A model generated the notes under the pieces. That model saw only the letters and a program-made list of their open reading frames with translations. It ran no database searches and was not told the origin of the DNA. From NCBI GenBank assembly GCA_008508345.1, contig QNGE01001313.1, forward strand, positions 98,545 to 162,544: DNA of 64,000 nucleotides. The letters are read 5' to 3'. The translations under genes were made by a program, and so were the position numbers. Of this stretch, positions 36,001 through 49,700 are shown one piece after another. Position 1 is the stretch's first letter; each line of letters opens with the position of its first letter. The DNA is from Paragonimus westermani (Eukaryota; Platyhelminthes; Trematoda; Plagiorchiida; Troglotrematidae).

Positions 36001-39000
36001 GGTTCCCAAGCTAACCGGACCTATGGATACACTTCACAGTTCTGCTAGTTCTTCAGGGTTGGAGAAGAATGATCGAAAGTATATGTTTGATTGTGTGTGC
36101 TCATTTGCTGTATCACAGTGGTCATATGGAGAATGACGGGAATATCACTTATACTCTATCTACGTGAACATGTTAGTGTATCAAATACATTTGTGTTATT
36201 CCACGCCGATTGTACCACGATGTTGGAGATCGATGGAACACACAAGTAATAGTTATTTTATAACAACCGTGTGTTTCGATGTTCACAATATGATAGTGAG
36301 CTGTTCTTCAAATCGGGAACACAAGATGCAAGCCAATGGCTAATCAGTGATTCGATGGTGCGAGATCTGAGTGATAGTAGACGAACACTGATTCAAAAGC
36401 GGCACGCTGAAAAGTCTTTGGCAATAGAAGCACTGAAACCAGATTAATTCTGTCTTCTCAATTCGTTGCGCAAATACATTCGCATCAACGGAATGATGGA
36501 TGAGGAAAAATAATTGTACAAGGCTTTGTCCAACCGTGAATTCAATATTAATAAGTGTGACACCAATGATCATTGTAACTCATTTACTTACGTAATCACT
36601 GAATTAAACAGCATAATCTGAATCCAAATGTAACGTTGTTTTTAAACGAATTGCGCGCTGCAAATCCACTTCAGTTTTTGCAGTTTTACTGCTAATGAAT
36701 ACAGATTTCTTTCACCTCTACAGAAGTAGAGGGAATGAGTGAACAAAATTTACATGCAAACTTGGTGTCGCACGGCTAAAACATGCATAAACGCAATGTC
36801 CTGAAAGCATTCAATGTTAGTGACAACAACGGTTCTACCAGCAAACAAGAGTAAAATAATCGATCTACTGCCATGGGAAATTTAATCTATTTCAACTGCT
36901 GATGTTTAATTGCACTGATCACAAGACCTGTGAAAAATGGTGAAGTTGTTGCGTATGATGAATATTCCAACAGCCTGTCGTTTACTAGTATCAGCTGTGT
37001 ATGCGAACCAAGGAATATGCGCGAGGAAACCATTGTGCACGTACAGAAAAAGTATTGCAGTAATTCAGCTTAGAACATAATTTTGAATACTTTCAAGTGA
37101 AACGTAACACACAATCGAACAAAGAACGGTAAAGACAGATTGCATATCAGATAATTCTAGGAATCGAGTAATTCCACTTTTAGTTTGTTGACTTGGTGTT
37201 CGATATATACGCTTCGGTTCAAGATTAAATGAAACACTACCATAGTGACAAAAGACGTGTCTAGCATTGCTCAATATTCATGGTATTTGTAAGGCAGATC
37301 ACAAAGTCGACCTCCGCAAAGCCATGGAAGCGTTTTTACCCTCCCCAAACACCTTCGGAGCTTGAGTATAAGACTCTTTGAACCGGTCATGTGACCGTCA
37401 ACCGATGAACCCACAAACATCAAGAGGCAGAGAGCTTTTGGTGAGGATTATACTTCACAGGTAGGTCAGTTAACTGAGATAAGCACAAAAATGTTGGCGG
37501 TTGCCCGGTGGAAGCTTTGGAGTTGTTGGGAAAAACTTAATCCATAAGGCTCCGAAATCTTCATGCACACATTCATGATGTTCTTCACAAGCGGCTGAGC
37601 AGAAATTATACAGTAATCGTCATATACTTATTGGTGTACCTAAATTAAACAAAATTCTCCGAAGACATTATGGAGCCGAAAATTTAGCGAACAGAATGGT
37701 CCTCAATAAATTCTCGTCTTAGGCCGGTAAAAGTAAGCTGGTAAAACTAAGCAAAGACAAGGAACCCACTTCAAGAAGTGAAGCTACTGACAGAGCTGCT
37801 GAATGGACGCAAAGCACGACTTCTTTGTAGGGTCACAATGCTAAACGATAGTGCAGTTGAGCGGGGATTAGTTTGTTGCGTGGGTTGAGTTTGTGTTCAG
37901 CGATGATAATCTGAAGGTGACGTACTTTGCTGTAGACGTACTGTTTCAGTCGATTTTTCGTGAAGTTGTGGTTTGGATGTGCTAGCTGAGCTGGAATTGC
38001 CACTTCGTGTCACAGTAAATCACATGTATCAAGAGGAATTAGTAAAAGTTTCACTTTGTCCCAGAGTGAAGCCATACGCGGCGTTTTCCATGGACACTTT
38101 TTGGCTAAATTCTGGTAGTGTGATCTACAGAAGTTGATCCAAAAGCGTCGTCAAACAAAGAGGAGAGTATAACGTAAAATATCGTCCACCAACTTAGATA
38201 TCATGATCGGTTTGGAGTTGAATATAACAACAAAACTTAAGATGTAAAATGTGCGACTGATCCCATCATTTATTCGGCCTTCTGTCAGCGCGGAGCCATT
38301 TCCTATGGTCTTATGTCAAATATATAAATGGTATTTGTATATACTGTCAATCGTGTTACGTCAAACAGTACTGTTTCCTGAAGCTGGCGTCTGCCTTCGT
38401 TACATGTTACCGCTAGTAAACTTCCGACGATGTATATTACCAATTGGGGTAGCACGTGATTTTCTCAGTTTCCCTTCAAATGTATCATGTTTACATACTC
38501 CCAATACTTTGTTAATCGAACAGCTTGCAGAGCGATATCTGAGAGTGTCAGCACATAACTTTAGCAGTTCAGCTATTGGCAATACCAGGTTCCCATGCAG
38601 CCATGATGACATCTCCTGGAAACCTAAGTGTGTCACCAGCTGGGTCCGATACGCCGAACACACAATCCACATAACTGTGATAATAACTCGTTGTTTTTGA
38701 CTTTGTCTAACTTATCATTCTTGATCACACTCACAAGGATGTTTTCTAACGCTAAGTCTGACAATGGGACCACAGCAACATTCTCAACCTAATGACAAAG
38801 CCCATCGAGCTGTTGAAACGGAACATTTCTGGGGCAGAATGACAATCATTTCTTTGGTTCAGCCACCAGAAGACGGACAATCATCGAACGAATGTTAATG
38901 CGGTCATGAGGAACATTCTTCGTTCAAACTGAGCGGACCGTGGCAAACAGCAGTGACATATCGAAAGGCAATATTTTCATGTCAGCTACACGGAGTCCCA

Positions 39001-41939
39001 AGGTGTAGTCAGTGATCTGTAATGTGATGTTCAAAATGTTGTTTGTGGTCTGTTTCCTAGCTGCTTCAAGAATTACAACAGTCCACTGCACAGCAGCATG
39101 ATAGGGCAGTTTACACATGTCAAATGTCCGACGAAGTCATAGTATCCGTGTATGTCTGGGTGTTTGTGCTTGTCGGCTTAGTAAGTGCTCTCTCTCTGGA
39201 TTAGCGAAGTAACTATCTTAAGTTCACTAGCCGGTCAGTTTAACACATTTTCCCAGCATTAATTTTGTGTTGGTGTTGCTAATTTGAACTGTGATGTGTC
39301 GTGTTTGAAGAAGACTTACACTAAATGACAACAGTAACAAAGCTAATTGTGATATATTACGTAGCCTCAACCAGTGTCTGTGTGCATTTTCTGTAAGCAA
39401 GTGACGAAGCAAAGCACATACGTTAACAGCTCTGTCCTCAAAGTCCTCAAAGTTAGCTTTGAATGCTTTTATGATCGCCGAAATGCATTGATGTACATAA
39501 CTGAAATCCTCTTTTGGGCTGTCGAACAACTACAATGATCGTTAACTTCAGTCTTCTTGTCTTGCCTATTTGTATCTTGTCTAGTGTGTGCGCTGTTTGA
39601 CCTGAAACCGTGTTTCAAGTGTTAGTACGTTTAATGAATGCATACTTTGACATAATAACTTAAGTGGCCACTCATCCCGTGAGATCCTCGAACGGCGTGT
39701 TTTATTTACACATCCGATTGAATTGGGAAACAGCTGAAAGCTGAGAGCGGTCGTCATGCTGTAGCACTAGCTGGTCCTGAGTCGTCAGTCATGTTCAGTG
39801 AGGCCGGAAAGTGCCTTCACAGGGTGTATCTCCTGAGCATATTTCGTTGTCTGTCACCTAAAATAAACGTTACATATATCAGCTTATAGTAGGCAATGAC
39901 CAGTCACAACTTGATGTGTATTAGCCTTCAGACCACCTTGGTACTTGTGAGGGGAATTTTTATTACGCAGGGATCTGATTTCTGCCTATTGAAATTGATG
40001 TGTCCGTGAGCTGAAGTGACCTTGTATATATTCTTGCGTATGAATTATTTCTACGCATTCTACTTAATACGGGTAAAGCTACTTGTCGTACCGACAACTG
40101 GAAAGCTAATTGTGCCTGTTCAATTTCCGAACAACGGCTTCATCCATTAACTAAATCTTTACTTTGTGCAAATCAAACTGACATTGTTGAGTTCAAAATA
40201 AGCCACTTCAGACCTCAGCGAGTAAAGTACGCATCAAACGTGCTATATCACAATAGTATGATGGAGCTGGTTGTTAGCATAAATTCAGAAATTATCTTTG
40301 AATAAAATTATGAACCTTGTTCTGACTGGTAGTTTGTATTACCGCCGCTAAGGTTACGTTGGCTACCTAAACTAACGGATACTGTGCACTGTAATTGTGG
40401 GCGGTATGGTGGACGTGTTTTAGGCCATTAAATAAGCACTTATTTATGGACAACTCAGAGGGGGTATCGTAAACAAAAACACAATTGCTTTAAAATAAGA
40501 GAACTCCAGCCGTACTGTTGAGAAAGCTCACCTGACTTAGGATGTCGTTAACTAGATTGAAGGAAACGTTCCGATTTGGTTAGATTTCGCATTCGAGTCG
40601 AGTTAGTGAAGTGCAACAATGACAGCATGACAACTGCAGGCCACCAGAGAATATTGCATCTCAGAGAGGATTGACGTAGCCTGAACAGGTTGAATTTCTC
40701 AAATATTTTTCAATCCTATTGAATTCCCTGAAACGAACTAATTGTAGCAAGAATTGCGGATAACTTATTATCCACTTAACATTCCAATATCCCATGACGT
40801 CCTGATGTAATCTAACAGAATAATCTTGTATAATTTGTGGGCTGATATCATGATGATGCCTACGATCCCATCAATAGGAAACTGGTGAATATTCACGTGC
40901 GTCACGTGTCGTCAAAGTGAAACTAGGAAGTACAATGAACACACTCATCATCCAGATAAGATATAGCCTTAACTACGACGATTTTGGAAATCGCAGAACA
41001 ACGTTCACCACATCATGGTTTTTCTCTACCTTTTGGCCAATCATCAACCATTGTGAAACACCCGTCATTTGGCACGACCATGGCTTCACTTTTGCCCTGA
41101 AAACCAGTGATCAAAACCAGTTTCAGCGGATTCACGCCTCTTTCTAACTAATGAATTCTGAATAGGATTTTCTACTCATTTCAAATTTCATTCATCGACA
41201 CCTTCAATGGTTACATGCTCAAGCTGAACGGCGATGCTATTTCTGTGCTCCTGTACTGATCAATTCCACGGTGGTTGTAAGTGGGCTCTACAAAGCACGA
41301 GATTGTGAACTTGCTGGCATCAATATTTGTCTTATCAATTTGGTTATTAGTCGTCCACACACACGCACAAATACACATGAATCTCTGCGTCGAGTTGCCA
41401 CACTCAAAAGGTGCCTTAGCGTAGCATTTTCTGCCGGTTCAATCCGATCGTTTCTCCACAAACACCGCTTTCCAGGGGTCCAAATTCCTCTTTATGAAAC
41501 TTGTGGCTCAACTTTTGTTAGTGAACACCTGAGGGTTTTGTCCCAGTCTGTGGCGCTCGTTATATTTTTCTCCAGTTATCTTAACGCTCTTCCTCTACGC
41601 ATGGACGCGGTTCATTCAAAACAGGTGTCGCTGAGCGCTTATATCTTGTAGGTTGTTCATATTTAATAGGAAGCCATGACAACGTGGTCAACCTGAAGAA
41701 TATATTAGCGTTCAAATTCCGGTGATGGGTTCTGAGGGTAATGACACCAGAGTCTAGTGCTCATTTCATTCATTAGTGTGTGGTGTTCAATTAATATCGA
41801 CGGAAATTTGCCAGCCCAATCGGCCAATCAGCTCGCCTACACATTTCTTCCCAGTCTGAACCAATCAGAACAATAGTCGTTTAAGAATGGAAAAGTTAAC
41901 TGAGAAACCAGAAAACATACACAGGATTCAGCGTACTCA
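33063..41939. other. Non-coding stretch, no supported gene
   Basis: The longest frames are 149 codons (38251-38700, plus), 126 (41271-41651, plus) and 100 (39227-39529, minus). None carries a family motif I recognise. The last is helical and Leu-rich with a patch FEDRAVNVCALLRHLL, suggestive but unassigned. These lengths are within chance. No repeat structure was detected. Confidence 0.45.
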
Positions 41940-42413
41940 ATGAAGCAGGCATGCGACCCTTATTTGATCAAAAATGTAGATAATCTTGCCCATCCCACGA
42001 AGGAACTTTTTAATGAATCGCACTTCATTTATCATAAACCCTCAACTCTCCCTACTGTTGTACATCCGAGATCACTGTGGCGATCCCGAAGTCAAACGTG
42101 CAGGGAACATGTTCTCAAGGTTGTCTACCTCACATGTGCAACCGTGATCACAACCAGTTTAATTGTCGAATGCATACTACTCCATTTAGTCATTATGCCC
42201 TATCGACATGAGTCCGGTTTCGTCCCAACTGAATGTGCCTACGTTCGGGCCCGAATAGCTGGCGATGCTATTCGATGTGAGAACAAATGTTCGAAAGATC
42301 GATCCAGCTTTCAGTGCATTCGCATTACAGTAGCTTATCGCAAGCAAGATCGGAATTATACGGCGATTCTTTTTGACAATATTGCCACTTATCAACACTA
42401 TCACTTGCTTGGA
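41940..42413 (+). CDS. BK channel beta-subunit-like protein, probable first coding exon
   Basis: ATG at 41940, with an in-frame TGA upstream at 41901. It encodes about 60 polar residues, then a hydrophobic segment (VVYLTCATVITTSLIVECIL and a few more residues) as transmembrane helix 1. A Cys-rich extracellular loop follows: TEC, then about 13 residues to CENKCSKD, then F-x-CIRITVAY and an N-glycosylation site NYT. The spacing E-C-x(n)-C-x3-C-x2-D-x(n)-C-(L/I)-x-(V/I)-x-V is that of KCNMB subunits, which modulate calcium-activated K+ channels at the plasma membrane. The exon ends in a strong donor GGA|GTAAGT at 42413/42414, phase 0. The second half of the loop and the second transmembrane helix must be downstream. 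Length alone is not significant; the call rests on the motif pattern. Confidence 0.55.
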
Positions 42414-45195
42414 GTAAGTTTACATAAGAACTGTCAGTGAAAATTTTACCACTTATTTTTGAAAAGCTATCCTAAACTTGCTACGTAACTAAGTAACCAA
42501 CCATTAATTATGTGCGACTCTCTCTCGATCGGTCGTCCTGTAAGTCAAAAACCACAATCCCTAAAACTGTGAAAATATGAGGCATGTACGTGCATAGTAA
42601 CTACAGCACATTCAGCAAGTTCAGTAACGTGAATATAAACATGCTTAGGTTTCCAAACATGCAATGATAGAAGGTTACAATTCGAAATATCTGAAGTGTG
42701 ACTGGCTCTGGTTGGGGTTTTTTGTGGTAGATATTATGTATGAATGGGGAATCAGAATTTAATTAGTGTGAGAATGACCGTGGAATAACAGAGCCTGTGT
42801 GATAACCAGCTTTCCACAGAGTTCTGAAAATCACATTGCGAAGAATACCTAGTTGTTACCTGAGGATTTCTTTGAATTATTCTTCAATGAATCCGTTTTA
42901 GACTATTCAGTGGACCCCGTATAACACCGCTGGCCAGATTACCTGACGCCCTGGACCTAAGTTTCATGAATATAATATTGAGTTTTAGACATGTGTAAGA
43001 CGAAATCTACGGCTAGCAATGACTTCCTAATCAAAACAATCCGGTGCTGAATTACCACAACACTCATTAAGTGTGATAAACAGGAGCAGCCTAGGGATAA
43101 AACGGCCAATTCGCTTTCTTCTAAGAAACTGGGCTCTTGAGGTCAACCAGAATGTTTCATCGGAGCAGGGCAATTCAAAACAATGATTGATTCAATAAAT
43201 AAATTTAACAGTATCTCCGTGGAGAACGTCTACCACGCAACTGTTGCTCACAGTGTGATATCTCAAACTATGTGCCCAGCGGTTAGGCCACGATGAGAAT
43301 ATAATTACATGAGATAGGAAGACAATTAAATAGTAACCAGCCATGTTTTATAAAAGGATGCACATTCGTTTGCTACCTTAACACACAGGATCTCCACTCA
43401 CTCAGAATGTAATTATATGAGGATTGTGCGTTTTTGAAACTGGGTGTATCAACCTCTGATAAAACACAATCCGAAATTGAGGTAGGAAGTAGCTATGCAC
43501 TAATGTAATGGCTTTCTTCCAGCGAGACTTGTAGTGACTTGTGAACAGCAGAATCAATGAGTTAAAACAGAGGTCCGCGATTACCATTAGTCCATGCAAG
43601 TCTGCTGTCGCAGACCGTGAGCGAGGAACAAGTTTACTCGTACGTGGATTAACATCTCACTAATAAGAAGCAACCCCAACAAAATTACAAAATATGACAA
43701 CATTAAGTCATTATATACCTGAACGTCGCCCTAGCAACGAAAACGTCGCAAATCGCCTGGTTGGTCAGTAGTCACATTAAATGAGATGCTATAAATAGCA
43801 AATTATGTATCAAAGGTAAGATTGCTGTGGATGGGCTTACAAAAGGAGAACACACACTACTAAGTTGCAATCCGATATATTTGATCCAGCTACTACGTTA
43901 TGGTCCTTGCGAGGAACAATGATAAATAGTGTAATTGGTAATTAGTCGGGGTTAAGTTCGGGCGTGCTTGCCAAAAGTCTTCCACTCTGTAGCACACTGA
44001 AAGAAACAGGCCACAAAAGAATCAAAGGTACCTAAAAGATTACGATAGTGTGGAGATGGGGTATTCTGATCAATAGGCAAGAATCATTTGCGTTACAAAC
44101 TTCGCACAATACCCGTCATAAACGTCATCGACTTGATTATGACGCACGACGATTCCTTCAACTATTAATGTGGTGCAAAGGCATATTCTGTGCAGTGAAT
44201 ATTTTGACACCCATTTGGCAACATCGTCTCAATCGTTTTGTGCCTCAGCCCAGATATTGCGGCTGTGTGTACGATAAACTACGCACACGGCGCTGCCAGA
44301 ATAGTCGACTACACCGATATTCACAACGACACTAGGATGCGTTTACTTGACAAAAATGTACACAATCATCATCGCTATCATCATATGATGAAGCAGTAAA
44401 TATTAGTTACTTTTCAAGCAGGTAGATCAAATTAGCGCATGCATAAAATGTGGTTTATTTCAAACTACACTTGAGAAATGTATTTCATGTTAATTTGATA
44501 TCAAAAACTTAGAAAGTATAAGGAACCAGGTTGAGCAAGCAGCAACCTTTCATGACAGATTCAACACTTATAACATTTACTTAACAATGCTGCCTCTGTG
44601 TACAATCGGATAGATGAAGTAGATTTTCAAAGTCTATCTTGATTTTTACTGCCTGTTGAAATTTTGGATGGTATGACTAAGGACATGGACTCTAGGAACC
44701 ACGTGCAAATACGGTTTTGTTGATGAACCAAAACTGGTGGTGATCGGATAAGGCAAGCAATAAATCTTGCTTTTAGTTGTGGTTATTGCAAAGCCAACCG
44801 ATGCACGTGCTGGGTTTGTCACTTAGAAATACTCTACATGTGATGTTAAACCACTCAATATTTGTGGTCAGTAAATTTATGTGACAAGATTTTCCGGAGA
44901 AATAACGTAACCCAAACTATATCAGAGGGACCATAATTCCGATGTCAAATGAAATAACACAGCAAACTTTAGCGCCTCACAAACGTCGTCATGCTGTGAG
45001 TAAACAGGTCATACATCGTTTAAACAGTACACCCAGTTAGTATTGTTACATGTACCAGTTAGCGCATAAATGCAACACAAGTATGTATTGCGAATCCCAC
45101 GTACAGCATGAACGAAGAAATGAAGGCAATTGCCATATTCAGGGATTAGTTGTTGCATACGGGATATTGAAATCAGAGTGGTCATTTATGACGGC
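42414..45195. other. Presumed intron, nothing identified
   Basis: If the exon at 41940-42413 is real this is its intron. A plus-strand frame of 95 codons with several Cys (44048-44335) was considered for the missing loop half but lacks the expected pattern. Confidence 0.4.
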
Positions 45196-45520
45196 CTAAA
45201 TTAGGAAGGAAGCTTTCCCGATACAGATGCCCATTTGAGGCCTATCAGGATGGATGTCTGCTGTCCAGTTCAAACGAACCTTGGAGTAGTTTGCGTACAC
45301 CGGATACAGAAAATATGTACTGTGCTGAGGATCAGCAATGCATACGGTCGCTTCCAGCATAATTCCACGTTTGACTATACATAGGTGCTCAAACCAGTAC
45401 TCAGAATGTTCATCAGGACTGACGATTTCAACCTGAATGGAGATGCTGATCTCTGATTTATCAGTTGAAACTGCCACGGCCGCTCCAGAGTTAATTTCCA
45501 CATCTACCGCACAGTCTGAT
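45196..45520 (-). CDS. Candidate exon of an unknown extracellular protein
   Basis: Minus-strand frame open from a plausible acceptor (pyrimidine-rich stretch then AATCAG) at about 45521 to a TAA at 45196. It reads CAVDVEINSGAAVAVSTDKS and continues with beta-strand-like alternation, Cys residues in HLCIV, TVCIA and GICIG, and two possible sequons (NYS, NWT). It looks like part of a Cys-stabilised beta-sandwich domain, but I recognise no family. Terminal exon or internal exon cannot be decided; the only donor-like site near the end (CT|GTATCG) is weak. The length is within the chance range. Confidence 0.25.
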
Positions 45521-46480
45521 TACTAAGGGTGAGCAGTTGTCGCCGAGCATTTCGATGTTTGTTCAGCTAGATTTGACACGAATTCAGTTGAAAACATTTC
45601 AAAGACCTTGACTAGCACGTACGGGAGTGTTACACACATTGGTCTGGAAAATACTGTACACCACTGATGAGCACTTTCTGTCTAGTTGGACGGACGGAAA
45701 CACTTAGGTCAGCACAGTTGATGTAATCAAGTTTTATCATGAGAGAATTCAGAACAATCAAACTTTTAACCACCCTGTAAAGCACGGGGATCAGACATTT
45801 GAGAGGAGACAGCTAAAGCAATGTACTATACGATGCAAACCTTCGCATTCTGTCAAAGTTTATCTTAAAAAATGAAATCAGTATTTTGGTTTACTCACGA
45901 CAGCTCTCTTCCCACTGAATTTGTAGGTCGAACGGTAGACAGCATCAAATCATTAGAGCCTATTATGCGCTCTTCAGCTTACACTACTCGACCACATTTT
46001 CACTAGTCAGCAAATGTGGAATCTTTCAAGAAACTGTTGGCTGGAATAGCCATAGTAGAACCAGCATACTTACATTCCGAGTTAGGCAATCAGTGAATTG
46101 ATCTTAATTGATTTTAACACCTCGCAACCTTCATCTCCTAGGAACCTTTCGAGATCCGGTAGCATAATTTTACCAACCCCCGCACTCACGTGAAAGCTTA
46201 ACAAATTAACAACAAAAGCTATTGTCTTTGATAGAATGAGTTTTCATCATCACATAACCTCCTATGTCATGCACTCTTATCTCCTTACACATAACCTACT
46301 TTTCGAATCATGGTATTGTAGCAAGTTCGCTGTGTGGTGGCAACTCTGGCTGACTGACTTTTCGAGACACATCCATCCAAACACCCTACTAACAGACTAT
46401 TTGGTGGGAATCAAAAGCGCAGTGAGATGATTACGTAACGGTGTCTGTTGTGTACGTGCGAACCACCGCACGTTCATTAG

Positions 46481-46717
46481 ACTTTCGCACCGCTGCATTC
46501 TGATATGGCCGAACACACCATAGCTAATATATTAATAGTGACAAGTGTACCCGTTGTTCTCTTGGTGGGATTACTTTACCCTGAGGCCCACGGTATTATT
46601 ATTCGCTGTGGCCAATCTGTGCAGTTAGTCACCCGCGTAACATACAGAATTGCACGCGCATTTTGCCTTGTGAATCACATTAATACAGAGTCCAAACGTG
46701 AATTGTTTCAGATCTGA
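46481..46717 (+). CDS. Candidate membrane exon, possibly second transmembrane helix of the upstream gene
   Basis: The frame is open right after an AG (CATTAG, 46475-46480) in phase 0, the phase left by the exon ending at 42413. It encodes a short polar lead, a hydrophobic stretch ANILIVTSVPVVLLVGLLYP, and a basic tail to the TGA at 46715-46717. That would suit the second transmembrane helix and cytoplasmic end of a KCNMB-like protein. At least one intermediate exon for the rest of the loop would still be required and was not found. The pyrimidine tract before the acceptor is weak. The link is speculative. Confidence 0.18.
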   Translation, partial: TFAPLHSDMAEHTIANILIVTSVPVVLLVGLLYPEAHGIIIRCGQSVQLVTRVTYRIARAFCLVNHINTESKRELFQI

Positions 46718-49700
46718 AATGGAATCGTTTATCATTGGTACCGCACATCTTCGGTAAAGTCACTCTGTTTATGCCTGTTTAGATTGTTTTATTCGATAAG
46801 CCGATTCCAGCTGAACCGCAGAATTTTCCCACTTTGGTCTCAACACGATACAAAACGTGGAGTACCCTTGTTCAAATCCCCTAGACTGCCAAGAAGGCAT
46901 GTGATGACAGATATTAGCACCTGTGCTTTATTCCGTCACCCACTCACTGCAAATTACTCTGGCTGGGTACTCGTAGCAGCATGAAAACACTGATTAATGT
47001 GGATGAGAGAGATGGTGGACTAAACCGTTAAAAACAAAACGATAAAAGTTCCATGCGATAGAAAATAATCGCCGTGGTAACAACATTTCCTCTCTGGATG
47101 AGTATGCAGTTCGTCCTAATGAATGTAAATGAACTGTTTGGTATACACTGTCGAAATAGTTGTGCGTGACTGACACTAGGACTCCAACGCGAACGTATGA
47201 TAAGCCTCCTGATAGAAATTATACCGTTGGGTAATCGTAACCTGCCGTCTGTGAACAATATCTGATGGTTGCACAGTGATTAGGGCTCATACGTTAAGAG
47301 AATATAATCATACTATACAAATGCTGCTCGTTTTAAAGATCAGAAATATTCGAAGCAATCGGTGACACAATTCAGCATGTAGCATCACGACTACACGCCA
47401 AGTGGGGGTAGTATAACCACACCCACGTTTGAACACGATCCAAATCACGTTCGTTCGAAAGGTCAGAATAGCAAGACATCTAAACACCACCGTTTTATCC
47501 GGTTCAGGATTAGTTGAAGAAAACCAGTTTTCTGAATCAGATTGTGTTTTGGTGAATGCGAAACAGTTACCTGCTAGTGCAGGAAGCCAAAACATGGGCA
47601 GAACTTGGATTGCCCCAATGTTTCTCTGCAGTTACTTTTCGTATATCGTGGAACAGCGACAGCTGAAGTAATCATTCACAAATCTCAGATTTGAAAACGG
47701 CGCGTTTATTATTTTCTGCAAGTTCACGTCTGTGACAGATCACAATTGAGGAGCCTCGTAAACATATCGTTGAGTGCGGATTGGTTTGAAATCTTTCTTG
47801 AAAAAATCTACTGTAGAATAATCCCAAGATTAGATTTCGTAGTCGAGTGAGGATCAAATTTTTACTTGTTACAGAGGCGGATAAAACCTTTTGACAGAAG
47901 CGTTTTGTAACATGGTGGTCCTACTTTACTTCAGTGCGTAATCAAGCCGGGTTTGAATAGTACGGTTGCTGCATCATTTCCTTCGATGGAAATTATCTCA
48001 TTTCCAATATCCTGAAGTCGGGTCTACATGGTTCTTAGCTGCTTGTTACACAGTGCAAACACGTTGTGTTCGTCGGATACATTCGTTGACGGGTGCTCTG
48101 TGACGTAACCTAGTATGTTTTGCATACATTATACTGGTTATCAGCATCAGAGAATGTGCCATAATGCGTATTCGTACTTCTTAATACTTACATAAATCCT
48201 GATGTAGTTGTAACTTCATTCTAGTCCAAAATATGCTGTGAATTTCTTTTTCATTTCACATAATCCATTCACTTAATGCAGTCAACCATCCATAATGAAA
48301 ACCATATTCATAAATGCAAGTTTTTCAATTGAGCTTTTCAGCTGAGTAAACAAGAAGGAAGGAAAATTGTTGGTCCGTAAACTTAAACTGTTTTGCATGA
48401 GTAGCGCACATCCCAACGGAAGCTTAGAGAGTAAGAGGTGTGGAATCGTAAATTTTTCAGAAATCATCGGAAATATCGGATTTTTTAAGGTTCGGTGGCA
48501 GCCGCCTGACTCAGAGTTGGGTGGCAGTATTTGATAGCAAGATACAGCCAAAGGTGTATACACATAAGCATTGCCGTGAGTGTCGTGAATAGTGGACTTC
48601 ATGTGATTAGGAAATCCAGTAAACGCAACTGAAATTTGGTTATAGAAACATGCACGAACAACCCTACGTGAAAACAACACAACGATTCGCTAGAACCGGA
48701 TAGAGAATTTGTATATCAAATCAAGGTTGATTACGCTAGCAGGCTGAACTGTGATCGCGAATATCTTGAGTATTGTATACATGGTTAATATGTACACCAG
48801 AGTCGTTTCTACTTAAAGTTTAAACGATAGAATTAAGTTTGCTGTTTCAAATGGAGCGTATCCTGCTTCCGGACAAATGTTGGTGATCGTCTTGAGTATG
48901 CCTCTGGTGTTGCTGCGTCATCAGATGATCTCGATGTTAGATGTTCCGACTGGAGGTGGAATTAACATTTTGTGATTTAAAATGCGTTGGAATTTTACTG
49001 GTAGACAATGCAGGAAGAATTGGTGAAGACTATGTAATTTATCTGAAAGGGGAGTAAAATATCAAACCATTGATTAGTGCCTATCAGTCTACTTGTACTT
49101 TCTGCTGAGTTTTTCTACAAGGTGTCTGCTTGACTCAAGATGAGAGTCAATCTGCAGAGGGAAATTCGTGGTGCGCTTTTACTGAGTTACTCACAAACAA
49201 GCGTGACAGTTCCTTCCATCGAGACGCAGTTAGGAGACAGTCGGAGTAATTTTGTGCCTATCATATCTATGCACCACAAGTACATAACATTCCGAACCCC
49301 AAAGTCCGTGTCTAGTGAGCACCACTTTAACTCTGGAGACGTTTCCAAGTAACTGACGTAAACTGCCAAGCCATTCTCAGAACAAACTGGATCGCCCTAT
49401 CTGCTGAATACAACTGAACGGGTAGGTGAAAACGTGTTTTATTGCCTCTATCACAGATTCTGCTATCTAATCTGGCTCTTAGGTATCTTCCGATTCTCTT
49501 TTCTGTTTTGTAGGCCACAAATCACACATAGTCGTTGATTTTACGCACAGTAGGTTCCATCCATTCCTCTGTTTATTTCCTGCTATAGCCTGTTCATAGT
49601 TGCACGGTGCGAAAAGCTAGTTTGTTATTGTCCGTGGTTATATTGTCGCTTTCCTTTAGTAGATAAATACCTCGAATCACACAATCCGTTAGGAGTATTT

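Noticed and set aside
38251..38700. 149-codon plus-strand open frame as a gene
   Set aside because: Within chance length for 64 kb at this composition, composition is unlike the TEP exon, no motif, no convincing splice sites, and an antisense frame of 90 codons overlaps.
48282..48680. 132-codon minus-strand open frame as an exon
   Set aside because: Protein-like in places, but no family pattern, no good acceptor/donor pair, and within chance length.
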